A stretch of DNA of 64,000 nucleotides from contig PYST01000147.1 of the NCBI GenBank assembly GCA_003049485.1, positions 30,238-94,237 of the forward strand. Reading direction: 5' to 3'. Shown in pieces: positions 22,652-34,244 of this stretch (the first letter of the stretch is position 1; each line of letters starts with the position of its first letter). The notes beneath the pieces are model-generated. The model did not search any database and was not told the origin of the DNA. It worked only from the letters and a program-made list of their open reading frames with translations. Source of the DNA: Ophioceras dolichostomum (taxonomy: Eukaryota; Ascomycota; Sordariomycetes; Magnaporthales; Ophioceraceae). Both the position numbers and the translations under genes were made by a program.

Positions 22652-24800
22652 TGTCCCCGCGATGTTGGGACAATGCTGTCAATGCAATGCAAGAGAAGAG
22701 GAGAGAAGGATATATAACTATAAAAAAAAGAGGGTTAAGGAAGAGAGGCTCGACTGTCGAAGGAGCGCCACTTGGGGAGCGTGATGAAGAGAGTAAGAAA
22801 GAAAAAGGCAAGAGAGGGGAAGGGGAGGCCTGCTCGGGGTATCACGACATAGGAGAATGGCGTAAGAGAATACCTTCTCTCCCGTCCTTGGTAGAAGACA
22901 GAGTTGAGGTTGGTGGATGCAGGAAGGTTAAGTGAGGGTTGGAAATGTTGTCGAAGAGGAGAATGGACACTGACACTTGCCACGGGACTTGTTCTTTCTC
23001 ACTCTTGCCCTGCTCTTTCATCACAGTGTACGAGGCAAGCAACGGCCTCCCAGAAACAAGAAGCGCCTCTCATCATTCATTCTCTCCCTCACACAAACTC
23101 TCTCCATTGGTAGGGAGATGCCTAGCCCTAGCTTTAGCCAAGCAGATCTCTCGGATGCTGGTTTCTCAAATCACCGAATCACCACAGATATTTTCTCTCT
23201 TTTCTGGGGACTTCAGACTGTTAGTAGAAGAAAAAAAAAGATCGGATGGGACTGAAGGGCTGGCTTGAAGGGCTCCAACAGAAACCGCAAAAGCCCGAAC
23301 GAATACGATGCACGATGCAACGTGCACTGTCTGTCCCGCGACACAGGGCAAGACATGGGCAAGACATGGAGTGGAAGGGCAATAACAGGGCACTTGCCTG
23401 TTAAGCTCGTGCCGGGCGGCCGAGGGATGAGATGTTTCGAGACTGCTGGCCCAGGGAGCCTTAAAACTTGAGGTTGGGCATGGGGGAGGTCCGGTGCCGG
23501 ATTGGATTGCTTTTTTTCTTTCCTTCTTGGGAGAACTCTCGAAGGAATAATAAGACAAGAGACCTGTCCGATGACGAAAATGAGACAGCCTGACCGGAAC
23601 TGAATGGTGCGATCTTGAGTCCAGGAAGGACTTTTGCTTCCATGCCGAAGAAGGTTTGACATGAATCTACTGTGTCTACCTAGCTATTGGGAGTTGCCAG
23701 CCCATCTAGCTTATAAAGCCTCAGATACCTTAGATTATTCTCCGGGACAAAACAAGGCCTGCTCGGCCGGGGCGATCCTCATCGCGGCTGGCCGAAAGAG
23801 ATACAAAGTGTTGAAGTGTTGGTCTCGATCGAGAGTGCCACCGCCGGAGGAGTTTCGATGAGGCGAAAGGAAAATAAAGGGGATCCCGCCGCGATCCGCA
23901 ACAGGGTCGGTGGATCCGTGCGTTCCACCGACTACTCCATCTGGGAATATCCCCCCCAGTGCCAAGCACCGTGGTTGTTCCAGATCCAGAAGACAAGAAA
24001 CCTCAACGTGCTCAGATTTCCAAGGCAGACCGAGGCATCTAGCCATAGGTCTTCATAAGCTCTAAGCTTGCATAGGACCTTTAAATAAACCAGAAAAAAA
24101 AAGGCATCTAGCCTCTCCTCTCTGAGTCGCGGAGAGGTCATTGAGACTTGGTGGACGTGATGCTTTGTCAGCCCGCAGGTCGGAATTGGGAATGTTGATC
24201 GTAGGCTGTTGCTCGATACAGGAGAAGAAGAAGACTCAAAACTTGGCGTGTTCGGATGAGGCACGCATCCACGCAGAGCACGGAAGGAGTCCATGGTACG
24301 TGCTGTTTCGATCCCTCAAGCTTAAAACTTCTTTGCCCATGATTTCGAAAGCACACCTTGACTGGCGCTCCTGGTGGTAATAAGAGGCATGACATCCCAG
24401 GAATCGTCCGCTCTCGCTAGCGAGCCCCTGCTCCCACAGATGTGGACTATCCGTCGACCATCATACCATGATGTGCTCAGGTGGTTGCCAGACACGCGCG
24501 CTCTATATACGATTGGAGTAAGGAATCAGGGGTAAATAGGCACCTACCTAGGTACCTACATAAATAAATGCCTGCTTGCCATCCTACAAAACGCCCTGCC
24601 CAACGCATATACCGTTTTCTCCCACGTTATACCCATGCCTTCTTTGTGTATCTGTATGTGTGTGTTGTGTTGTGTATAGGAAGACGTAAAAAAGAAGCCG
24701 AGCCCTTCGTTTGCCCAATAACCTCCCTCCCATCACCATCATCATCGTCATCATTACGTTGCCCTCCCTTCCTCCTTCCCTCCAAATACCAGTACAGTCC
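22652..24800. other. Gene-poor interval upstream of the acyltransferase
   Basis: About 2.1 kb with only short, unrelated open frames on both strands. The ACCTACCTAGGTACCTAC motif occurs at 24541-24560. The last 250 bases are probably the hemB 3' UTR. No gene is supported. Confidence 0.55.
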
Positions 24801-26103
24801 TTAGCTCTCAAGCCAGTCCAAGAACTCAGGCGTAAAGTAGCTCACCACAATCGTGGCGCCCGCCCTCAGTATCCCCTCGTGCGACTCGAACGCCATGGCC
24901 TTCAAATCGAACACGCCCGCCTTCGCGGCCGCGTGTATCATCGAGTACTCGCCGCTGACCTGGTACGCCGCGACGGGCAGGTCCCTGCCAATCTCCTTCG
25001 CGTCGCTGATGACGTCCAGGTACTGCCCCGCCGGCTTCACCATGATGACGTCCGCCCCCTCGTTTATGTCCCTCGCGATCGCCCTCCTCGCCAAGCCCCT
25101 GCCCCCCGGCGGCAGCTGGTAGCACTTCCTGTCCCCGAACGATGGCGAGCTCCCCGCCGCGTCCCGGAACGGCCCGTACAGGCAGCCCGAGAACTTGGCG
25201 GCGTAGCTCATGAGCATCACGCTGTGCGCCGTCCCCTCCTCGATGAGCTTCAGCTTGATGGCGCGGATCCTCCCGTCGTTCATGTCGGAGGGGGCGACGC
25301 AGTGCGCGCCCGCCCTCGCGTACGCGACGGCCACGTCGGAGATGCGGTCGACCGACAGCTGGTTGTTGAGGGAGCCGTCGTCTCGCAGGATGCCGCAGTG
25401 GCCGTGCGACGTGTACTCGCAGAGGCACACGTCGGCCACGATGAAGAGCTGCGGGAAACGCTGGCGGATCGCGCGGATGCTGCGGATCACGGGCCCTTCC
25501 GGGTCGTCGGCCGCGGTGCCCAGTGCGTCTTTGGTGCCGGGACGCATGGGCACGCCGAAGAGGATCACGGACCGGAGGCCCTTGTGCACGAGGGTCTCGA
25601 GGTAGGGCATGACCTTGTTCAGACTGCGGCGGTACTGGTTGGGGAGGGATGGGATGAGGACTTCTTCGTCGTCGTTGTCTGAGATGAAGAGGGGGTAGAT
25701 CAACATGGACTATATAACAAGGTGGTAAGATGCATGTCAGTCAATGAGAGAGAGAGAGAAAGAAATACTAGGAAGCGAAGAGTTGAGGACGATAAGGTAG
25801 GTAGGTGGTAGGTACTGGGCGTAGAGTAGAGTTAAGAGTATTCACCTTGGTGAGTTGGCGCTCCGCCTGCCATGACCTGGCGAGCGGGTGGCAGTACCCT
25901 CCGTGAAGCTGGCTGGATATGTCGCCCGAGATACTGACGCTCGTCGCGGCCGTGCTGGCGTACGACATGGCTCGGGAGATATGCGAAGTGCGAGAAGCGC
26001 CGTCATCGATCGTCGAGGTGGCGGAAGACGAGGCATCACCCCGCCTCGGTCGCCGGTGGGCGTCGCGCAGCGACAGGTCCTGGACGAGACTGGAGAAAGA
26101 CAT
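24801..26103 (-). CDS. hemB: Delta-aminolevulinate dehydratase (porphobilinogen synthase)
   Basis: Exon 1 (26103-25846) and exon 2 (25709-24801) join across a phase-0 GTGAAT...TATAG intron to 388 residues. The enzyme condenses two 5-aminolevulinates into porphobilinogen in heme synthesis. The active site shows the Schiff-base Lys in IMVKPAGQYLD and the zinc-binding Cys cluster in ADVCLCEYTSHGHCG. The conserved N-terminal arm is HGGYCHPLARSWQAERQLTK, continuing into SMLIYPLFISD across the splice. A Ser/Arg-rich leader of about 60 residues precedes the arm, usual for fungal HemB. All expected motifs are present. Confidence 0.97.
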
Positions 26104-27244
26104 TTTTTTGGTCTGTCTGTAAAGGGAGGGGTCGTGCGCACGCAAGAGCGGTCGACACCGAAGATAGAAAACAACAACGGGTAAAGCAAGAGAAGAAACG
26201 GACTACGATCCAGCCAATAACGTAATTCGTCGAAAAAAATGCCACCACCAGACAAAGCTTTCACTTCCTGTTCGGAGGAATCAAAAGAGAGAGAGGGAGG
26301 AAGAAAAAAAAAAGATTTCTGGGGAGAAGTCGGAGACGGGCGGGTGAAAGTTGCGTCTAGTAGCGGTAGTTTGGTTTCAGGGTCCCCTGGCTCTCGGGGC
26401 GCTTCGGCTTCGGCATGCGGGGTGGTGCGACGCCACCGACCGCCAAAATCTTTGTACAAGAAAGCCGCCGCGTTCACCGCAACGGAACGAAACGGATGGG
26501 AAATTTTTTGGGCAGAACTACGTACGATATATCTGGACGGAAGAATGGCTCGCCAAGGTTTTCTCGAAACACTGAAATTTCGCAGTTGGGGGAATGGAAA
26601 CAAGCCTTTATAAAGAGAAAGACCCTAGGTCTGTCTGCACACTGGTGTGCGCTACAAGTTGGTTACACGGACTCCTTCCACTGAGAGGACATGTGGTTGC
26701 CACTGCAAACCCCGTGGCGGCCCTGACCTGTAAAAGGAGGGAATTGGCCAATCGGAGCGCCTCGCTTTCAAATTCAATCCTATCCCTCGCCCCCAAAAAC
26801 TTTGTCCTAAAGAACTTTTTTTTTTTTGCCGGGTAAATGAAATATTTCTGAGCGGAGATATAACGGAGTTGGTGGTGCCGGTCCCCAACACTCCATATCC
26901 CGGGCTTCCTTTCACTGTCTCCGGATGGTTTGCCTCGGCTTAGTCCATTTGGTATTTATTATGCTCCTTGGTTTTCTTCTTCTCTCTCACTCCTTCAAGA
27001 GCTTTGGCATCTATTGGTACATACGCCCGTTCCCGTTGTAGATACCAGGTAGGTGCCTGTTTTGCTACAAGTGGTGGTAAAATGCTGATAGGTACAAGAA
27101 AAGAGTTATATGGCAAGATATGTACAGGATAGGTGAGATTGATATATGCCTCTGGCGGCTCATCAAGCCGCATTTGTTGATATGTCATGGAGTTAGTCAT
27201 TTGATATTTTGGCGACTTGTCCACAAGCAAGTGTCGAGCAGGTA
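26104..27244. other. Intergenic region between hemB and the PPR gene
   Basis: Promoter and leader of hemB (about 26104-26600) and probable 3' UTR of the PPR gene. A-rich tracts are present (for example 26300-26320), and a GGTAGGTGCCTG motif lies near 27045. No gene is seen. Confidence 0.55.
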
Positions 27245-29806
27245 TTACTCTGGTGCCCCTTCGCGCTCGATCGTGGCCTCTTGTGTTTCCTTCGTCTCCC
27301 CCCCTGCGTCGTCCCGACCGTTTCCGTCTAATCTCGCCTTGTTCGCCTTCAGGACCTTCTCCATCCATGCCAGTGCCGAAGGCTTGTTGTATGCGGGCAG
27401 GTAATTGAATGCGCGTATCGTGTAGTCATCGGCGGTGAAGCCCGCGGCCTGCAGTCGCCGAAGGGCGCTAATACACGAGCTTGTGTCCTTGAGGCGGGCG
27501 TGGCCCTTGACCATGATGTTCCACGTGCTCAGGTCCGGTTTGACACCTCCGAGGCGGGTCAGATGGTTCCATTTCCGCAGCAGGAACTCGGCGTGGCGAG
27601 CGTGGCCCGCTTCCATGAGGCTATCCAGCAGCATGTTCCATGAGTACAGGCTTGGGTGAGGGTGGATGCGGCGGCGGCGATCTAGCTCTGCTGCTGCCAG
27701 GTGGTCTTCCTTCCGCCCACCCTCAGCTGACTCGTCGTCCTTCCGCTGCTTCTCCTGTGCACCAGTCGTATTCCTCTGCCTGGCTGTTGGCTGTCCTACT
27801 AACTCGTGCGGCGCATCCTCAGTCTCGGCCGTTCCGCCTTCAATCATGTCGCCTAGTACACTGAATGTGGTTTCTGGCGAACCGGGACTCAGGCGGCACA
27901 GGGCGTTGATCACGACATCGTGGATCTGGGACCCCCTCTGGACCACCATGTCCGACGCCGCATGATCGCGCTTCTCGAGTAGATCCCTGAATCTGGAGTA
28001 GAAGGAGAAGACCTCAGACGGCTCCATCATCGCTTCCACGTACGCCTGGACCATGATAGACAGAGTCACGTGGTCCGGCACCAACAGGTCCTTATCTTGT
28101 AGTTCGGGGATCGACTCGATCATCGGGACTAGTTCAGAATCGACGTCACTCACGTCGTCGGTACGAACTGCGTCGAGACCGTCACCGCAGAGGTGCACCA
28201 GGGGCTCGACCTGGAACAGCTTCTTGTACGTGCGGAGCATGAGCCGAAGACGGTAGTCCCAAAAATGACCAGGGCATCGACGCTCGCTCCATCTTTCCCA
28301 GAGAGAAACAGCGTGGAGAAAATCGTTCCACAGAGTAGTGTCGGGGTGGAAGTGCTCGCCAGTTAATGATACCGCTCGCCTGAGCGAGCCCCAATCTTCG
28401 GGGCGTTTTGAGCCGGCCAGAAGCACCGTCAACAGGTCTGCGTCCGGCTTGAGCCCGTGAGCAAGAGCCATATCTAGAACGCTCCACGCGGTCTCGAGCT
28501 CCCCGGCGCGGAAGAGGTTCTGTATGATCACGGTCCACGTGATCAAGTTTGGCTGCATCCCGATCCCGAGGAGACGTTGGGTCAGGTGGACGGGTTGGAA
28601 GGGGTTCGAATCACCACCCTCCCCCTCCGGCTTGGTCAGGATCGATGTGCAGACGCTGGTACTAGCCGGTTCGTTGAGGCGAAATGTATCCGACACGGCG
28701 ACGAGATGCTCGAGGATCTCCACCGCCGCTACCTTGTAAGAGGCATCGTCGGCAAACCGAGACGCGAACTGCAGGAGCGTGTGGGGCCACATAGCCTGCC
28801 CGTAGTCGACAAGGGCACCGTACAACTCTTCGACGTCCTCCACCCGCTTCAGATTATCAATGAGGGTCCAAAGGGTGTGTTGGCGCAGCTGATAGTATCC
28901 CTCCGGACTGCTCTCATGGATAGTTTTGAGGAGAGCAAGAAGACGGCGAACGTGAGAGGCCCGGGCTAGATCGTCCTCCTGGACTATCCTTAATCGATCA
29001 ACCAGCAAATACATGCAGTCCTCGATAAGGTATGGGGGTGGGGGGCTCTCTTCCAAGGCGAGGATGGCGGATAAAAAGACCGGCAGCCTTTCAGGATACG
29101 AGCTAAGCATGACCTCTAGGAGATCTGGGAGGTTCCGCAGAGGAATGTCCTGCCGTTGCCACATCTTGACCATAGATAGGACGTCTTCCTCGTGCGAGAG
29201 AATCCACGCAAGCCTTCGGCGAAGCTTTGGGTGGACGGCGTGGACCTGTTCCGGATGTCTGTACAAATGTTCGATGTACTTGACTGAAATCTTCCACTTC
29301 TTGAACAGGCGCATGGAAGAGTCATTGTCGGTGGGAGGACTTTCGGGGCCTCGCGGCGTTGCTTCGACGCGCTCGAGTGATTCGCTCAAGACCTGAAGCT
29401 GACGTTCGCGAACCAACCTCTTTCGGCGGCGCACCCTCCACTCATGCTCAGCCTTATCATCGTCATTTGGTGCACAGTTTTCCGACGAAGCGGTCTCCGG
29501 CGAACCTTCATGTCTTCTCCTCCTATTTCCCGCTACGTCAAGCCTCGCAGGTAACGGGTGGTCACCTGGGTTGGTAGAAAACGGCGCCAAGCGGGCGGGA
29601 TAGGACTGGGCCGCCTTCGGACGGACGAGGCGAACCCTGGTGGTGGGAGGTTGAGCGATTGTGGTCTGGGCTACCTGGCCGTCCTGGGGATCCGAGTGAA
29701 AGGTCCTGATTGTCGCATCTCGACGGTGTAGAGCAAGTCCCAGGCGATGTGTCTCCTGTTGGAGCCGACGGCGACATGGGAGACAGATAAAGCCCCATTG
29801 CTGCAT
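27245..29806 (-). CDS. Mitochondrial pentatricopeptide-repeat (PPR) protein
   Basis: A single exon of 853 residues. The N-terminus (CLPCRRRLQQETHRLGLALHR region) is basic and looks like a mitochondrial presequence. The body is predicted helical, with PPR-like units such as PNLITWTVIIQNLFRAGELE, HPSLYSWNMLLDSLMEAGHA and KPDLSTWNIMVKGHARLKDT; the typical phrase is a Thr/Ser-Trp-Asn followed by 35-residue spacing. PPR proteins bind organelle RNA and act in processing, stability or translation. The specific RNA target and orthologue cannot be told. A short acidic/charged linker (about 650-700) interrupts the array. It lies divergent to Cwf18, with 376 bp between the starts. Confidence 0.88.
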   Translation of the reverse strand: MQQWGFICLPCRRRLQQETHRLGLALHRRDATIRTFHSDPQDGQVAQTTIAQPPTTRVRLVRPKAAQSYPARLAPFSTNPGDHPLPARLDVAGNRRRRHEGSPETASSENCAPNDDDKAEHEWRVRRRKRLVRERQLQVLSESLERVEATPRGPESPPTDNDSSMRLFKKWKISVKYIEHLYRHPEQVHAVHPKLRRRLAWILSHEEDVLSMVKMWQRQDIPLRNLPDLLEVMLSSYPERLPVFLSAILALEESPPPPYLIEDCMYLLVDRLRIVQEDDLARASHVRRLLALLKTIHESSPEGYYQLRQHTLWTLIDNLKRVEDVEELYGALVDYGQAMWPHTLLQFASRFADDASYKVAAVEILEHLVAVSDTFRLNEPASTSVCTSILTKPEGEGGDSNPFQPVHLTQRLLGIGMQPNLITWTVIIQNLFRAGELETAWSVLDMALAHGLKPDADLLTVLLAGSKRPEDWGSLRRAVSLTGEHFHPDTTLWNDFLHAVSLWERWSERRCPGHFWDYRLRLMLRTYKKLFQVEPLVHLCGDGLDAVRTDDVSDVDSELVPMIESIPELQDKDLLVPDHVTLSIMVQAYVEAMMEPSEVFSFYSRFRDLLEKRDHAASDMVVQRGSQIHDVVINALCRLSPGSPETTFSVLGDMIEGGTAETEDAPHELVGQPTARQRNTTGAQEKQRKDDESAEGGRKEDHLAAAELDRRRRIHPHPSLYSWNMLLDSLMEAGHARHAEFLLRKWNHLTRLGGVKPDLSTWNIMVKGHARLKDTSSCISALRRLQAAGFTADDYTIRAFNYLPAYNKPSALAWMEKVLKANKARLDGNGRDDAGGETKETQEATIEREGAPE

Positions 29807-30182
29807 ATGGTAGGTGAACGCGTCGACCGGGAGGACATGGGTACACGCGCTGCTGTTTCTAGAAATGCCATTGATGCGCCGTCGGGACTTGACGAGGCTG
29901 CTCGAAGTGCGTTGAACTAAGGGGCTTGGAGTATCGAGTGGATAAAGGAGTGCAAAAAGTGAAGGGGAAAAAATAGAAGCGCGTCAAATCTTATCGCAGC
30001 TCCACCATCACGATAAGAAATTAAAATCGGGGATGGAAGCTTGGTATTCGCGACATCATCAACCTCCACAACCACACGAATAACAAGACGAGGAAGCCTG
30101 ATTCACCAAAACTTCGAGTCAAATTTTCCACGTACGGCCTCGCACCCTTCTTGACAAGAGAAGCAGCCACCAGTCCCCCACA
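29807..30182. other. Divergent promoter between the PPR gene and Cwf18
   Basis: A 376-bp interval between two start codons on opposite strands. It probably holds both promoters; no defined site is claimed. Confidence 0.5.
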
Positions 30183-30899
30183 ATGTCCTCCCACAACTCA
30201 TTAAGCGCGGCGGCCGACGAACGCAAAGCCCGGCTAGCCAAGCTCAAATCCCTAAAGCGCAAGCAGCCTGACGAAGACGAGGGGGGTTCAGGCCCACCCG
30301 AGCTGTCGCTGGCTGCGGGGACGGCGGCGGCCCTGCAACAACAACAACCCCCCTCCCAAAGCGACGAGCAACACCAGCCACCAGAGAAGGACGTCGCGAG
30401 ACTGCACCTCTCCGGGCGGAACTACGACCCGGAGACGCGGGGCCCCAAGCTAGGCTTCGAGTCCGCCCCGACCGCTTCCATGGAAGGGCCCACGCTGGAG
30501 CAGCAGGCCGCGGAGGTCGAGGCCGAGGTGCGCCGGTCGGCGGCGGAGAACGAAGACGCGGACAAGGGCATCGACCTGTTCAAGCTGCAGCCCAAGAAGC
30601 CGAACTGGGACCTCAAGCGCGAGCTGGACAGGAAGATGGAGGTTCTGAACGTGCGCACAGACAACGCCATCGCGCGGCTGGTGAGGGAGCGGCTGTCGAA
30701 GAAGGGCGCTGCTGCTGGTGGTGGTGGTGGTGGCGGCGCGTCGCAGATGACAGGTGTGGGAGCTGCGGCAACAGAAGGAGGTGATACAGGAGGGCTTGAC
30801 GGCGCGGCGCTTGTGGAGGGGATGAGGCTACGTGAGCAGGAGGAGGAGGAGGAGCGGAGGAGGGAAAAGGAGGCGGACGAGGAGGAGCTTGATTCATGA
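30183..30899 (+). CDS. cwf18: Spliceosome component Cwf18 / CCDC12
   Basis: A single exon of 238 residues. The N-terminal coiled coil (ADERKARLAKLKSLKRKQ), the conserved LSGRNYDPETRGPKLGF block and GIDLFKLQPKKPNWDLKREL with VRTDNAIARLVRERL are typical of Cwf18/CCDC12. This small protein belongs to the Prp19/CDC5-associated spliceosome (catalytic-stage complexes). Low-complexity Gln-rich and Gly-rich segments and an acidic C-terminal tail are added. It is convergent with the zinc-knuckle/RS gene to its right. Confidence 0.93.
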   Translation: MSSHNSLSAAADERKARLAKLKSLKRKQPDEDEGGSGPPELSLAAGTAAALQQQQPPSQSDEQHQPPEKDVARLHLSGRNYDPETRGPKLGFESAPTASMEGPTLEQQAAEVEAEVRRSAAENEDADKGIDLFKLQPKKPNWDLKRELDRKMEVLNVRTDNAIARLVRERLSKKGAAAGGGGGGGASQMTGVGAAATEGGDTGGLDGAALVEGMRLREQEEEEERRREKEADEEELDS

Positions 30900-31129
30900 A
30901 AACGATATGGGTTTTTCCAACCCGTCCAGAAAAAGATATTGCTGGTGTTGTGCCCTGGCAAAGCCACCTCCCACAGGCGCACTTTTCACACAAGCCTACT
31001 CTACATGTCGTGCGCCTACCCATCCGGATTCTCCTGAACGGGCGTATACCGGCCTGTGGTCTCTTATCTACATATCCTACCAGCATGCCAATTTTGATAC
31101 CCCATTTTTTTCGTTTTGCTTATATATAT

Positions 31130-32568
31130 TCACCTGCCCCCGCTCGGGTTCATCGACTGAGTCAACGCTCTTCGTTTGCTGAAGGGGCTGAGACTGCGTT
31201 GCCTCGGCGGCGGCGGTGGCGACTGCGGTTCTTCCCTCCGAGGGGGCTCCCTTCTCGGAAACTTCTGTCTCGGCGGGTCCCGCCTGTCTCTGTACCGGCG
31301 AGACTCTCCCTGATAGAACCCGTCGTCTCCACGGCGGCTTGGGGGCTGTTGCTGCTGTTCGGGGGTAAAGGAGGCACGACGACCGTGACGACCGTCGTCC
31401 TCTGGGGACCTCGATCGCCTCCTACCGCCGCCGCCGTCTTGGCGTTCCTCCCAATCTTCCTCACGATCCTCTCGAGATCGGTACTGCAGAGGGTACTGAT
31501 TTCCTTGGTAGTGGTGGTGGGGTTGGTGGTTGTGATGGCGTTGATGGTTCTGCGGTGGTGGAGGGGTGCTGCGGTCGCGGCTGTAGGATCTGGATCTGGA
31601 CCTGGAACTGTAGCGCTGTGGCTGCTCGGGTGACACCACCCGTGTCGGAGATGGGCCGCTGCGCCTGGGCGACGGGGAATAATCCCGACGCCCACGTTCC
31701 CCTGATGACCGGCGTGAGACGGATCTGCTTACGTCCCTCGCGGGGGAATCGCTGCGGCGAGAGTGCTGACGCCCACGAGGCTGATCTCTCTCTCGCGACG
31801 GCTGCGGCGACGGCGTTCTCCGGTCTGAGACTGCGGACTTCTGCCTTGAACGTGACCGTGACCGTGACCTTGACCGTGAATGAGATCTCGACACATACGA
31901 TGCTGAGTCGGAGGATCTTGACCTCTGCCTTTGAAGCTGTCGACTGCTCTTATTCTCTCGCGAAGGGAGCACTTCTTCTTCTTCTTCAGCTTCATCTTCA
32001 ACCTCCTGGGCGGCCATGATCAGTTTCGCCCTCTCTTGGGCACGCTTGGCCAGCTCCGCATCAGCAATGCCACTCCTGTGTTACATACATCGGTGAGTTT
32101 TCATGGTTCCTCAAAAAAAGACAAGACGCCCAAAATCATTTCCTTTGCCAGAATCCCTCGCCTTGTGAGGAGAAAGGAGCACATACTTCTGCTGCACGGG
32201 ATCAGGGGCTGCGTTGGTGAGATCTGGCCGCAGCTTTGGGTTGAGCAGTTGCTGAGTGCGCGACGGCCGTGGAACATATGGCCGCTCCTGAGGCGCAGCC
32301 TTGCATTCGTATGAATAGTGACGTTCTGAGGAAGTTAGCTTTAGATCAAGAGACAAGTTCTGTTCTTTCCCCTCAGGTATTCGCCGGTTGTGAACGCTGG
32401 TACCATTACGGCCCACAGGCATTCCCAGCCACTACCTAACTGCATGAACAGTATCACAGAAACGGGGGAAAGTCAGCGGTCAGACTTATCTCTTTTCAGG
32501 CATTTCTGGCACTGCACATTCGCCGGTGTTGCCTTGGACGGCCCGCCACGTCCTCGATAGGAATACAT
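31130..32568 (-). CDS. ZCCHC10-like zinc-knuckle protein with RS-rich C-terminus; probable AT-AC intron
   Basis: The exons are 32568-32490, 32322-32187 and 32075-31130 (386 residues). The zinc knuckle CQKCLKRGHYSYEC (CX2CX4HX4C) is followed by RPYVPRPSRTQQL, as in ZCCHC10-type proteins. The rest has an acidic patch (EDEAEEEEE) and a long Arg/Ser-rich, SR-like tail typical of splicing-associated proteins. Intron 2 is normal (GTATGT...CACAG). Intron 1 (32489-32323) has no usable GT donor; only ATAAGT...AC restores the knuckle. With a nearby CAG acceptor the spacing would be CX2CX5H. A mutated donor is the alternative. The nuclear, splicing-linked role is inferred from the domain mix. Confidence 0.82.
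32323..32489 (-). other. Candidate AT-AC intron (ATAAGT...CAGAAC)
   Basis: 167 nt. The 5' end is ATAAGT, a U2-type donor with A in place of G at position 1. The 3' end is AC, with GCTAAC (branch-like) about 12 nt upstream. All other introns inferred in intact genes here are GT-AG. The AC ending is preferred because it gives G|GT CAC, restoring Gly-His of the zinc knuckle in frame. Confidence 0.6.
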
Positions 32569-34244
32569 GGCGACGACAGCCAGAGGGTTTGCCGGCCGGA
32601 AGCCGGTATTCAGTTCAGTGTAGAGGTTGTGCCGGTTGTAGTGGTGCTGATAATCTCTGGTGATATGATAGCTGACAAGGCGTCGCCGTCTCTGGCATAG
32701 GAGATGTCAAGTCTGGTGCACGCGATAAGTCTGCTGAGTGAGATGAGAGTGGTCCGTTTGTCGTTTGTGACACCCTCGATCGAGGAACTTGGTCACTCAA
32801 AAAGCAGCAGCCAAGTGCATAAGGGAGGCAGCCAGCTGAAAAACGTAAAGTCAAGATCAACAGGACTCTTTCCCAAATATGCAGCCTACCGAAAATCTCC
32901 CGGATAATGCAGGGCGAGAGATCCTTTCTGCACGGCGGTGCGTAGGCCGTATTCGCTGTGATCCTTGTGGCACGCACGACAAGACTTTCGTTGCGCCAGC
33001 GCCAATACGCAGTAACTGTTGGAACGCGGGAAGTATGAGAGCACGTGACCTCGGACCTCTGAACTTTGGCTGAGTGGAATTTGCCGGCCGAGTCAAACCA
33101 GTGTTCCACAGGTGTTGTGGCGCTCCCTCTAACTCCGCAAACTTGCCCGCCCCCATCACCCTTCCAAAATATTTGTTGCGGAAGGACGAGGCTCAGCAGC
33201 AACCGACTGACCGACCGACAGCACTACCGTGCAATACTCCCCCGCCCCAGCCCGGAGACCACTTCGACGACCATCTTCGGGGATGGAATCCGCCTTCTGT
33301 GCGATACGTCCCTGGCTTATGCTCTGACCCAACTCTTCAGACTTCGTTCGGCTTGGTCCTTTCGAGGGGGGGGAGGGCCTTATTTTTTTTTTCTTGCTGA
33401 GGTCTGCGCCTCGTCAATCGTCGTGCTGGCAGGCAGTAGTAGGAGATACAGACTCCGACGAAAGACACCACCAGTTCGAGAGGTCAGCACGGCAGTGAGG
33501 CCCATTGCTGCTTCAGGTGAGACATGCATCCCACAAACCCCCCTTTTCCTCTTTTATCTTCTTTGCCTTTCCTTCAGTCTCTTGAAATCGCATTTCTCTG
33601 TAACCTGATCTCCATGATCATTGAATGGAATTGTTCGCAAGGTCACCACACCTGACCTTGGCTGTCTGACGGAAAAGCCTGCTCGCTCGCCCGACTGCCT
33701 GGTTTCCTCAGGCCCCCCGCCGCTGTCAGGCAGCCTCACCCGAACGCCTTACGCACCACACCCACCTCCCGCGAAGCACCCGTACCACGATGCCATACTA
33801 ACCTCCAAATTTGCGATTGGCAGTGCCCGGGCGAACTCGCGCTACATATCAGGAGAGACAAAACCCTCGCCCGATCAACGTACCTTCAAGGCGATCCATG
33901 GTCGAACTTGCATCGCACAAGGAATCCGATACTGCCAGACCGGAATCATGACGACGAGCTCTCGACAATGATCACCTGTACTATTTCTTCTTCTCGGACC
34001 GTCTTGATCCTATTTGTTTCTTGATTTCTCCACCCCTCTTTCCAGCCGCCCGGTTTTCCCCTCTGTGGGCGCAAACTGGCTCTTCAGCTCGCCGCGTTGC
34101 CTTGAGTGGTGGTTGTGGTGTGGTGCCTCCGTTCTTCTTATTCCTCTCTTCTCTTGGGCGACGAAGCTGCGCCGACTCTCGTTGCGACCCGTAGCAGCTA
34201 GCCCACATTAATTCTCCGAATTCGCAAGCCCCATATCTAGCGGC
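32569..34244. other. Intergenic region upstream of the R3H-SUZ gene
   Basis: About 1.7 kb holding the divergent promoters of the zinc-knuckle gene and the R3H gene and a long probable 5' UTR of the latter. No coding region is supported. Confidence 0.5.

Noticed and set aside
24711..25682. Plus-strand open frame antisense to hemB
   Set aside because: It mirrors the conserved hemB exon and has no independent support.
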